Assembly: GCA_011042635.1 (NCBI GenBank)
Contig: DQWH01000196.1
Coordinates: forward strand, 1-34,432
Direction: 5' to 3'
Length of the DNA: 34,432 nucleotides
Source of the DNA: Bacteroidota bacterium
Lineage (GTDB): Bacteria > Bacteroidota > Bacteroidia > Bacteroidales > VadinHA17
Shown here one piece after another: positions 1-8,746 of this stretch. A model generated the notes under the pieces. The model did not search any database, had not been told where the DNA came from, and saw only the letters and a program-made list of their open reading frames with translations. A program made the position numbers and the translations under genes. Every line of letters begins with the position of its first letter. The stretch's first letter is position 1.

Positions 1-1307
1 AAAAGGAATTGCTGCGGCGGGAAAAAGACCTGGAACAATTGGAAAGGGAAAGATTGCAGCAATCGCTCGAGCTGGCCAGGCAAAAGCATGCCGTGGAGCA
101 GCGGGAAAGGGAAAACCGGATACTGGAACAGGAAAACCGGATCATTGAACCGAGGCTGAGAGAGGAAGAGCAGAAACAGCGGGAACAGGAGCAGGCCATA
201 GCCCTGCTTGAGAAGCAGAAGAAGCTGGATCAGCTGGAGCTGGAAAGGCAACGCACCACAAGGAAAGCCATGATCCTGATCATTATGCTGGTAGTTCTCG
301 TGGCTCTGGTGATTCTGGGAAGCCTCATTTCCAGCCGTCACAAAAATGTGCTCCTGGCCCGGCAGAAACAGGAAATCGAAGAAAAAAATACCGATCTGGA
401 GCAGAAAAATGAAGAGATCAGTGCCCAGCGCGATGAGATCGAAGCCCAGCGGAACATGCTGGTGGAACAGAATGAAAAGATCCGGGAGATCCATTCCGAA
501 ATCACCAAAAGCATAGAATATGCCCGCCGTATCCAGTCGTCAACCCTTCCGGGAACAGAAGGTCTTACCGCCCTTTTCAGGGATCATTTCCTGCTATTCC
601 GTCCCCGGGATATTGTGAGCGGCGATTTCTACTGGCTGGCTACTCTGGAAAATTCCACCGTGCTGACTGTGGTCGATTGCACGGGCCACGGTGTCCCCGG
701 TGCGTTCATGAGTATGCTGGGTATGTCGCTGCTGAAGGAGATTGTGGTGAAAGAGTATATTACACAACCTGCTGTTATTTTGAGACGGCTGCGGAAGGAA
801 GTGATCACAGCCCTCAGTCAGAAAGGAACGTCGGGTGAACAGCGCGACGGAATGGACCTTTCTCTGATTACCGTTCACCATGATACCGGAATGATGGAAT
901 TTGCCGGAGCCAACAATTCCCTGTACCTGATCAGGAATAAAGACCTCGCCCCACCGGGAGTTTACAAGGGACAGCCCCTGAAGCACGATCAAAACGGCGA
1001 TGTGCTGTATGAAATACCGGCCGATAAAATGCCCATTGCCCTGTATGATAGGATGGATAAGTTCACCAATCATGAAATTCCTCTCATGGAAGGCGACCTG
1101 GTGTATCTGTTTACCGACGGATATGCCGATCAGTTCGGGGGCCCCGACGGGAAGAAATTTATGTACAAACCCTTCAAACGAATGCTGCTGGCCCATGCTT
1201 TCCTGCCCATGAAGGAACAACTGGAAATCATCACCCGTGAGCTGGATGAATGGATGGAGAATTATGAGCAGATAGACGATATCTGTGTTCTCGGGGTCAG
1301 AATATAA
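1..1307 (+). CDS. SpoIIE/PP2C-type serine phosphatase with N-terminal coiled coil and one TM helix (5' partial)
   Basis: ORF open to the window edge; long E/Q/R/K coiled coil, TM segment AMILIIMLVVLVALVILGSLI, then phosphatase motifs FRPRDIVSGDFYW, DCTGHGVPGAFMSMLG, GDLVYLFTDGYADQFGG, DDICVLGVRI. Confidence 0.9.
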   Translation, partial: KELLRREKDLEQLERERLQQSLELARQKHAVEQRERENRILEQENRIIEPRLREEEQKQREQEQAIALLEKQKKLDQLELERQRTTRKAMILIIMLVVLVALVILGSLISSRHKNVLLARQKQEIEEKNTDLEQKNEEISAQRDEIEAQRNMLVEQNEKIREIHSEITKSIEYARRIQSSTLPGTEGLTALFRDHFLLFRPRDIVSGDFYWLATLENSTVLTVVDCTGHGVPGAFMSMLGMSLLKEIVVKEYITQPAVILRRLRKEVITALSQKGTSGEQRDGMDLSLITVHHDTGMMEFAGANNSLYLIRNKDLAPPGVYKGQPLKHDQNGDVLYEIPADKMPIALYDRMDKFTNHEIPLMEGDLVYLFTDGYADQFGGPDGKKFMYKPFKRMLLAHAFLPMKEQLEIITRELDEWMENYEQIDDICVLGVRI

Positions 1308-1415
1308 CTGTCCGCTGTGCCAGGCAATTTCCCATGTTTTTTCATATCCTCCCGTTTTTTCCGTTATTTTCATTGTATATTCGTTCTCTGAACTCAACAT
1401 TTCATTATCGGTGGT

Positions 1416-2429
1416 ATGGAAAAGATACTGATCACAGGAACGGCCGGTTTTATCGGTTTTCACCTGGCCAACCGGCTGGTGGATCATTCATTCGAGGTCA
1501 TTGGACTGGACAATATCAATGCTTACTATGATGTGGCTTTGAAACATGCCAGGCTGGAAGAAGCAGGCATTGATACTGCCAGTCTGGAATACGGGAAGAT
1601 TACCCGGAGCAGCAGAAATCCCGCCTACCGGTTCATAAAACTCGACCTGAAAGACAGGGAAAGTATTCTCAAACTGTTTGAAGAGCACCGCTTCGACCGG
1701 GTGGTACACCTGGCCGCCCAGGCGGGTGTGCGGTACAGCCTGAAAAACCCGCAGACATATATCGACAGCAATATTACCGGTTTTTTAAATATGCTGGAAG
1801 CATGCCGCCATTACCCCGTAAAACACCTGCTGTATGCCAGCAGTTCCAGTGTTTACGGAAGCAATATCAAACAACCCTTTTCAGAGGCCGACAGGGTGGA
1901 TAACCCTGTCAGCCTGTATGCCGTGAGCAAGAAAAGCAATGAACTGATGGCCCACTCCTACAGTCATCTGTTTGGCATTCCGGCTACCGGTTTGCGCTTT
2001 TTTACCGTATACGGACCCTGGGGACGACCCGATATGGCTGCCTTTCTTTTTACCGAACGGATCCTCGGCGGACGGCCTATCGAGGTATACAACCAGGGAA
2101 ATATGAAGAGAGATTTTACCTATATTGACGATATTGTAAAAGGGGTGGAAGCCCTGCTGGGGAAAGTTCCGCAGGGAAAGCCTCCTTTCAGGATCCTGAA
2201 TATTGGAAATTCGCGGCCGGTGGACCTGATGCATTTTATCCGCACACTGGAAGAAAAGCTCGGAACAGAAGCGCGCAAGGAATTCCTTCCCCTTCAGCCG
2301 GGCGATGTGCCGGAGACCTTTGCCGATATCAGTCTTCTGCATGAAGTCTGCAGTTACAAGCCTTCTACTTCCGTAGAGGAAGGAATCGACCGGTTTGTCG
2401 ACTGGTACCGGAGTTTCTACCGCAGATAA
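1416..2429 (+). CDS. NAD-dependent epimerase, UDP-glucuronate 4-epimerase-like (extended SDR)
   Basis: ATG start; GTAGFIGFHLA Rossmann motif, SSSSVYG, YAVSKKSNE (YxxxK), FFTVYGPWGRPDMA. Confidence 0.92.
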   Translation: MEKILITGTAGFIGFHLANRLVDHSFEVIGLDNINAYYDVALKHARLEEAGIDTASLEYGKITRSSRNPAYRFIKLDLKDRESILKLFEEHRFDRVVHLAAQAGVRYSLKNPQTYIDSNITGFLNMLEACRHYPVKHLLYASSSSVYGSNIKQPFSEADRVDNPVSLYAVSKKSNELMAHSYSHLFGIPATGLRFFTVYGPWGRPDMAAFLFTERILGGRPIEVYNQGNMKRDFTYIDDIVKGVEALLGKVPQGKPPFRILNIGNSRPVDLMHFIRTLEEKLGTEARKEFLPLQPGDVPETFADISLLHEVCSYKPSTSVEEGIDRFVDWYRSFYRR

Positions 2430-2592
2430 AGCGGGAAAGAGTTCCGGCCGGAGGAAATAGTACAAACCCGGACACCGTATTGTGCGGAAACGGACGGTTT
2501 TTTTCGGCTGTATTTTTTACATATAACTGAATAGCAGAAAGTTGTATGACGGGGTACAATTCTTGTGTTTCAGCTGCAGAACTGCCCGGGAA

Positions 2593-5007
2593 ATGATAGG
2601 AAATTATTTAAAAGTAGCCTTTCGTCAGATGATCAGGTACAGGTTCCATACCCTGGTGAACCTGACCGGTCTGGCGGTGGGAATTGCCTGTGTCATGTTC
2701 ATTTTATTATATGTGTACGATGAAATGAGCTATGACCGCTATTTCATCAAAGGAGAGAATATATACCGCGTTGGGCAGGAGGGAAGGATTGGAGAGCGGG
2801 AAATTCTTGTGGTCACTACCCCTTCTCCTCTGGCACAAACCCTGAGGGAGGAATTTCCCGAAATACTGGCTGCTACGCGTTTGTACCGGAGCATCAATAC
2901 GGTATTGAGCTATGAGGAAAAAAGTTTTCTGGAAAACAGGTATTACTATACCGACCCGGAATTTTTCAAGGTATTTAGCTACAGACTGCTACGGGGTAAT
3001 CCGGAAAATATTCTCCAGTACCCCAACACTATGGTGATCTCGGAATCGGCCGCCAGAAAATATTTCGGTAACGAGGATCCTGTGGGAAAGGTGTTGCATG
3101 AAGCCGACGGGAATGATTATATGGTGACAGGTGTAATGGAAGATGCACCGGGCAATACCCATCTCCGCATCGATTTCCTGGCCAGCAGCAGTACCTTCCC
3201 CGTGCTGGAAAATGATAACTGGCTGATTGATTATTATTATACGTACATACGGACGCGTGACGGAACCGATCAGAAAGAGCTGGAAAGAAGGATCAGGTTG
3301 CTGCTCGACCGGTATTTCGGATACCAGCTGGTTAAAAGCATGGGGCTGGAAAACAGCGGTGAACTGACAGGAACTTCCGTACATTTTTTTCTCGAACCGG
3401 TTCGAAGCATATACCTTAATTCACAAGCGCCTATGCAGATCGAGCCGGTGGGTAATGTCAGCTACATCCGTTTCTTTTCTCTGCTGGCTGCTTTTATCCT
3501 GGTCCTGGCCTATGTCAATTTTACCAGCCTTTCCACAGCCCGCTCGTTTACGCGGGCCCGGGAAATGGTTGTGCGAAAGGTGATGGGTTCCCACCGCCTG
3601 CAGATTGTCGGGCAGATCATAATCGAATCGATCCTGCTGAGCCTGCTGGCATTCTTCATAGCACTTACCCTGGTGGAACTGCTGCTGCCCATATTTAACC
3701 GCCTTTCGGGGAAAAGCCTTACCATGCTTGCCTTCGAGAACTGGTTACTCCTGCCTTCAGCTGTTACACTGACGGTTCTGATGGGGCTCCTTTCCGGAGG
3801 AGTTACCGCTCTTACGTATTCTTCTCCGGAGATATTCCACGTGTTAAGGGGAAAGATCCGGCTACGGCCCCGCCATATGTGGCTGAGATCCGGGCTGGTG
3901 ATTTTCCAGTTTTCCATGGCCATCGGGCTTCTGATCTCTACCCTGGTGATATATCATCAGCTGCAGTATATTCGTGAAAAGAAACTTGGATTTGACCGGG
4001 AGAATGTGCTGGTGGTTGACCGGGCTTACGGACTTGAAAGCAAAATGGAAGCATTTGCCCTTGAACTGGAAAAACTCCCGGGTGTATTGTCCTCCTCGCT
4101 GATGAGCACCCTGCCGGGTATGGACGGCTGGAGTGCCGTGATTGTGCGAAGGCATCATGCTCCTTCCGACCAGGTGGTTCAGGCCAGGCTGCTGGCAGGC
4201 GATAACGAAATGTTTGAAACACTGGGATTGAAATTGATTGAAGGAAAGCCTTTTGCTTCGTTTTCTTATACCGATACCATTTCTGTTATCCTGAACGAAA
4301 CGGCCGTGAACAACCTGGGGCTGGAATATCCGGTAGGCGAGCACCTGCATCCTGCAGGGGAATGGAACAAATATACCATGGAAGTTACGGGAGTGGTAAG
4401 CGATTTTCATTTCCGCCCCCTGAATGAACCCATCGAAAACCTGATCATTACCGACCGCTGGATGATGACCCCTCGGTACGTAGTGGCCAGAATCGATCCG
4501 GAATACAGGGAGTTTACACTGAAAGAGGTGGCTGACAGATGGGAACGGATGACAGCCGGCCAGCCCTTCAGTTATTTTTTCCTTGACGACAGCTTCCGGG
4601 AATGGCATCAGTCCGAAATTCGCACGGGTGAGCTTTTTACCATATTTTCCGTGCTCTGTGTGATTATAGCTTGTGTGGGATTGCTGGGAATGGTTTCCTT
4701 CCTTGCCGGCCAGCGCACCCGGGAAGTGGGTATCAGAAAGGCCATGGGGGCAAGTCCCTACCAGATCGTCCTGGTCTTTATGCGCGAATTCTTTATCTGG
4801 TTCCTCGTAGCCACTGTTCTGGCCTGGCCACTGGCTTACCTGGGAATGAAAAACTGGTTGCAGGATTTTCCGTACAAGGCATCCTTCCCCTGGTGGACCA
4901 TGGTGCTGGCTGTGCTTATCACCGTGGTGGCAGCCCTGCTCACGGTTGGGTATCAAACCTGGATGGTATCCAGCCGCAGGATAACCGATACCATCCGGCA
5001 GGAGTAG
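2593..5007 (+). CDS. ABC transporter permease, MacB/FtsX family
   Basis: Starts MIGNYLKVAFRQMIRYRFHTLVNLTGLAVGIACVMFILLYV; periplasmic MacB_PCD-like regions, FtsX motifs (EMVVRKVMGSHRLQIVGQ; REVGIRKAMGASPYQIVLVF). Internal ATG at 2593 preferred over 2542. Confidence 0.9.
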   Translation: MIGNYLKVAFRQMIRYRFHTLVNLTGLAVGIACVMFILLYVYDEMSYDRYFIKGENIYRVGQEGRIGEREILVVTTPSPLAQTLREEFPEILAATRLYRSINTVLSYEEKSFLENRYYYTDPEFFKVFSYRLLRGNPENILQYPNTMVISESAARKYFGNEDPVGKVLHEADGNDYMVTGVMEDAPGNTHLRIDFLASSSTFPVLENDNWLIDYYYTYIRTRDGTDQKELERRIRLLLDRYFGYQLVKSMGLENSGELTGTSVHFFLEPVRSIYLNSQAPMQIEPVGNVSYIRFFSLLAAFILVLAYVNFTSLSTARSFTRAREMVVRKVMGSHRLQIVGQIIIESILLSLLAFFIALTLVELLLPIFNRLSGKSLTMLAFENWLLLPSAVTLTVLMGLLSGGVTALTYSSPEIFHVLRGKIRLRPRHMWLRSGLVIFQFSMAIGLLISTLVIYHQLQYIREKKLGFDRENVLVVDRAYGLESKMEAFALELEKLPGVLSSSLMSTLPGMDGWSAVIVRRHHAPSDQVVQARLLAGDNEMFETLGLKLIEGKPFASFSYTDTISVILNETAVNNLGLEYPVGEHLHPAGEWNKYTMEVTGVVSDFHFRPLNEPIENLIITDRWMMTPRYVVARIDPEYREFTLKEVADRWERMTAGQPFSYFFLDDSFREWHQSEIRTGELFTIFSVLCVIIACVGLLGMVSFLAGQRTREVGIRKAMGASPYQIVLVFMREFFIWFLVATVLAWPLAYLGMKNWLQDFPYKASFPWWTMVLAVLITVVAALLTVGYQTWMVSSRRITDTIRQE

Positions 5008-5030
5008 TTGAAACGGCCTGTCATTTCAGC

Positions 5031-6443
5031 CTATACATGCCTCAGTTTCCATTTACCGCGTCTGAACAGAATCCATGCCAGCAGACTCATCAGTGATTCC
5101 GACAGAACAATCGATGTATAAACGCCGTCCTGGTTCATGCCCAGCGTGAAGGCAAGAAATGCGGCAAGAGGAATTTCGATGATCCAGAAGCATATAAGGT
5201 TCAGCAGGGTGGGGGTAAAGGTGTCGCCCGCTCCATTGAATGCCTGTACCATGACCATACCGAGAGCATAGAACACAAAACCGTAGCTGATGATCCGCAG
5301 GCATTGGCCACCGTTTTCTATTACACGCGGTTCGTCAATGAATAGTCTGATCAGAAAGGCCGGATTGATAATGAGAAATAGGGCTACCAGGCCCAGGAAG
5401 ATCATGTTGATCCTGCTGGTCAGCCACACCGACCGTTCCGCTCTGCGGGGCTGCCGGGCTCCCAGGTTTTGCCCGGTAAGTGTGGCGGCCGCATTGCTGA
5501 GTCCCCATGCCGGAAGCATGCTGAACAGAACAATCCGGATGGCAATGGTATAACCGGCCAGCACCTCGCTCCCGAATTCGGCGATGATTCGGATCAGCCC
5601 GATCCAGCTGGAAGTGGCTATGATGTTCTGGCCGATCCCCCCGGCAGAAAGCCTGACCAGCTTCATGGCTACCGCGGGAGCCGGTTTCAGGTCACCTGAC
5701 CGTATCCTTACCCTGGTGCTTCCCCTGTACAGCTTAAAGAACTGATAGAGCACTGCCAACCCTCTTCCCGTGGTGGTGGCAATGGCCGCTCCTTCAATTC
5801 CCCATTCCGGGAAAGGACCCGGCCCGAAAATGAACAGGGGGTCAAGTATCAGGTTCAGTCCGTTGGCAAGAACCAGTACCCTGAGCGAAATGGCTGCATC
5901 GCCGGCGCTTCTGAAAACGGCATTGATGATGAACAGCCACATGATCACCAGGTTTCCTCCGATCATGATCGAGGTATACCGGTACCCCTGCCCGGTGATC
6001 TCACGGCTGGCTCCCATTAGCTGAAGGAAATCCCGGGAGAAAAATATACCTGCCAGGGCGATGGGAAGCGAAACCAGAAAACCCACGAAAATGGCCTGCG
6101 TGGCGGCGGTGGAGATACCTGTCCTGTCTTTTTCCCCGGCCCGGCGGGATACCAGTGCGGTGGTGCCCACGCCCAGTCCGGCTCCCAGGGCATATATCAG
6201 GGTCATCAGCGATTCCGTAATTCCCACCGTGGCTACAGCATCCGATCCGAGTTTCGATACAAAGAATATATCAGCCAGAGCAAAAACCGATTCCATGACC
6301 ATTTCCAGAATCATGGGAACCGACAGGAGCAGGATGGCACGCCCCAGACGCCCCCGTGTGAAATCCAGATCGGTGCCCCGGATCGATTCCACGATATCCG
6401 ACAAAAGACGATAAAGGGGTGAATGGTCCTTTCTGCGGTTCAT
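5031..6443 (-). CDS. MATE family efflux transporter
   Basis: About 12 hydrophobic segments; MILEMVMESVFALADIFFVSKLGSDAVATVG is typical of MATE N-lobes. Start MNRRKDHSPLYR at 6443 preferred over the 6578 extension, which overlaps the divergent PAP2 gene. Confidence 0.92.
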   Translation of the reverse strand: MNRRKDHSPLYRLLSDIVESIRGTDLDFTRGRLGRAILLLSVPMILEMVMESVFALADIFFVSKLGSDAVATVGITESLMTLIYALGAGLGVGTTALVSRRAGEKDRTGISTAATQAIFVGFLVSLPIALAGIFFSRDFLQLMGASREITGQGYRYTSIMIGGNLVIMWLFIINAVFRSAGDAAISLRVLVLANGLNLILDPLFIFGPGPFPEWGIEGAAIATTTGRGLAVLYQFFKLYRGSTRVRIRSGDLKPAPAVAMKLVRLSAGGIGQNIIATSSWIGLIRIIAEFGSEVLAGYTIAIRIVLFSMLPAWGLSNAAATLTGQNLGARQPRRAERSVWLTSRINMIFLGLVALFLIINPAFLIRLFIDEPRVIENGGQCLRIISYGFVFYALGMVMVQAFNGAGDTFTPTLLNLICFWIIEIPLAAFLAFTLGMNQDGVYTSIVLSESLMSLLAWILFRRGKWKLRHV

Positions 6444-6558
6444 GACGGTCGGAAAAAAGTTCTTAATACTACGAATCTTTTTAAAATACCCCAACAGGGG
6501 AACCTCTTTCCTTTGACGGTTTTTTTGTTTCTTTGAAAAAAAAATATATCGGGAAAAT

Positions 6559-7569
6559 ATGTTCAGCACCGAGCTCAATCATCTGTTGCAATCCATAGAT
6601 TCTGAGTTTTTTGCATGGCTGATGAAAGCCATCAGCTTTTTCGGGAATACCTTCGTAATCATCCCCCTGCTGATCATTCTGATGTACGGGTTTCATTTCA
6701 GAAAGGGGTTTGTGATGATTCAGGTTACCGCCTGGGCCAGCCTCTTCATTGGTTTTTTTAAAAACCTGTTTGCCCTTCCCCGTCCCTTCGATGTGGATTC
6801 CTCTTTGATGCCGTTCGGTGCGGAGTACACCCTCCCGGCCGACCGGATCCGGTCAACGGGAAGTAATAGCTTCTGGGGTACACTGCCTTCCGAAATCGTT
6901 TTGCATCTCAGGGAGGCAGGGCTGTCAAACTACGGATTCCCATCGGGCCACGTTACCCTGTCCACCACCTTTTTCGGCACTCTTTCCCTTCTGTACCGGA
7001 ATACCTGGCTGCGGATCCTGTCAGTGTTTTTTATACTCTCCATGCCTGTTTCACGGATTTTCCTGGCACGTCATTTTCTGGCCGATACCCTGGGAGGCCT
7101 GGCCCTGGGAGGCTTGATCATTCTGATTGTCTGGTCTGTTCTGCTGAGACCGCCTGCTTTCGGGAAGTTTCTGGGAAACCGATTAATGGCTTTCTTTTAT
7201 TTCAGGGTCCACTGGGTGTGGTGGCTCGTTCTGTTTGTTCTGCCAGCGGCAATGCTCTTTTTCCCGGAAACACCCACTGACCTGGTCGGTCAGCTGATCG
7301 GGTTTAACCTGGCTTTTGTGCTGATCGTTGCCGGAGGTTTCCCCGAACATACCGGCCGGGCCGTACATGCCCTGTTCCGGGTGCTGCTGCTTCTTGTGCT
7401 CCTGGGAGGTTTGATTGTTCTCAGAACCTGGCTTACAGACCAGTGGGCTTTTCTGGAAACCTCAGCCGGAGAATTTCTTTCCGCCTTCCTGGTTATGTTT
7501 CTCGGCATATGGACAGGAACGGGCCTGTGTATTCGATGGGGATGGTACCGGCGGCATACGGCAGCATAA
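6559..7569 (+). CDS. PAP2-superfamily membrane phosphatase
   Basis: PAP2 motifs KNLFALPRP, FPSGH, SRIFLARHFLAD; multiple TM helices. Confidence 0.9.
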   Translation: MFSTELNHLLQSIDSEFFAWLMKAISFFGNTFVIIPLLIILMYGFHFRKGFVMIQVTAWASLFIGFFKNLFALPRPFDVDSSLMPFGAEYTLPADRIRSTGSNSFWGTLPSEIVLHLREAGLSNYGFPSGHVTLSTTFFGTLSLLYRNTWLRILSVFFILSMPVSRIFLARHFLADTLGGLALGGLIILIVWSVLLRPPAFGKFLGNRLMAFFYFRVHWVWWLVLFVLPAAMLFFPETPTDLVGQLIGFNLAFVLIVAGGFPEHTGRAVHALFRVLLLLVLLGGLIVLRTWLTDQWAFLETSAGEFLSAFLVMFLGIWTGTGLCIRWGWYRRHTAA

Positions 7570-7686
7570 TGAAAAAAACCAGATAAGCTTCCATGAAACA
7601 GATATTTATTTCAGTAATTGGATAATGTGTGGGGATTGTTATCTTTAAGATGGGAAGTAAATACAAACGTGTAATAAACTAATGCT

Positions 7687-8724
7687 ATGATCCATCATGT
7701 GGTTTTCGGGCAAACTCCCGGCGGAAAAAAAGTGGAAAAGCTCATCCTGAGGAATAAAAGCGGATTGAAACTGGAACTGATTACCTACGGGGCCACCATT
7801 TCTTCCCTGGAGGTTCCCGGTAAAAACGGTAAATCGGAAGATGTGGTGGCTGGATTTGACAACCTCGATGCATACCTGCATGAACATCCTTATTTCGGAT
7901 GCATGGTGGGCCGGTATGCCAACCGCATTGCAGGAGGACAATTTGACCTGGACGGTGTGACCTATTCGTTGGCCCGGAATAACGGAGACAATCACCTGCA
8001 CGGAGGCGTGGAAGGCTTCGACAAAAAAGTATGGAATATCATGGAAGTGAATGACCGGCCCTATCCGTCGGTATTGCTCAGTTATCTCAGCGAACACCTG
8101 GAAGAGGGATATCCGGGAAACCTGGAGGTGAGGCACCGCATTACCATTGGACCGGGAAACCAGATTGTCCTCGATACCGAAGCCCGGACCGACCGGCCGA
8201 CCATCCTGAATCTGACCAACCACAGTTATTTCAATCTGTCTGGTTTCCGGAAAAATATTTATGATCACCAGGTCATGATCCATGCCCGGACAATCACCGA
8301 AGCCGGAGAAGGACTCATCCCTACCGGAAAGTTCCTGGATGTTCGCGGCACACCCTTCGATTTTACCCGGCATACGCCTATCGGGAAAAATATTGACCGG
8401 ATACCGCCTGGTTATGACCATAATTTTGTGGTCAACAGGAAAGAAGAAAATGAACCTGTCCCCGTGGCGGAAGTGTATGATCCCCTTTCAGGCAGGGTGT
8501 TGAAGGTTATATCTACCCAGCCCGGTGTGCAGTTCTATACGGGGAATTTTCTCGACGGAAGTCTGAAGGGGAAAGGGGGAGTGATCTATGGCAAGCATTC
8601 TGCATTTTGTCTGGAAACCCAGCATTTCCCTGATTCTCCTCATCATCCGCATTTTCCATCTACCGTGCTTCGTGAAGGGGAACTGTTTAAACATAGTACG
8701 ATTTTTGCTTTCAGTGTGAAGTGA
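7687..8724 (+). CDS. galM: Aldose 1-epimerase (mutarotase)
   Basis: GCMVGRYANRIAGGQF, NNGDNHLHGGVEGFDKKVW, NLTNHSYFNLSG, PGVQFYTGNFLDG, FCLETQHFPDSPHHPHFPSTVL. Confidence 0.95.
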   Translation: MIHHVVFGQTPGGKKVEKLILRNKSGLKLELITYGATISSLEVPGKNGKSEDVVAGFDNLDAYLHEHPYFGCMVGRYANRIAGGQFDLDGVTYSLARNNGDNHLHGGVEGFDKKVWNIMEVNDRPYPSVLLSYLSEHLEEGYPGNLEVRHRITIGPGNQIVLDTEARTDRPTILNLTNHSYFNLSGFRKNIYDHQVMIHARTITEAGEGLIPTGKFLDVRGTPFDFTRHTPIGKNIDRIPPGYDHNFVVNRKEENEPVPVAEVYDPLSGRVLKVISTQPGVQFYTGNFLDGSLKGKGGVIYGKHSAFCLETQHFPDSPHHPHFPSTVLREGELFKHSTIFAFSVK

Positions 8725-8746
8725 TCATCTAAGGCGCTACTGAATA

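Noticed and set aside
594-1487. 297-aa minus-strand ORF
   Set aside because: Antisense to the phosphatase gene and running into the epimerase gene; no motifs.
3862-4956. 364-aa minus-strand ORF
   Set aside because: Antisense to the ABC permease; low-quality composition.
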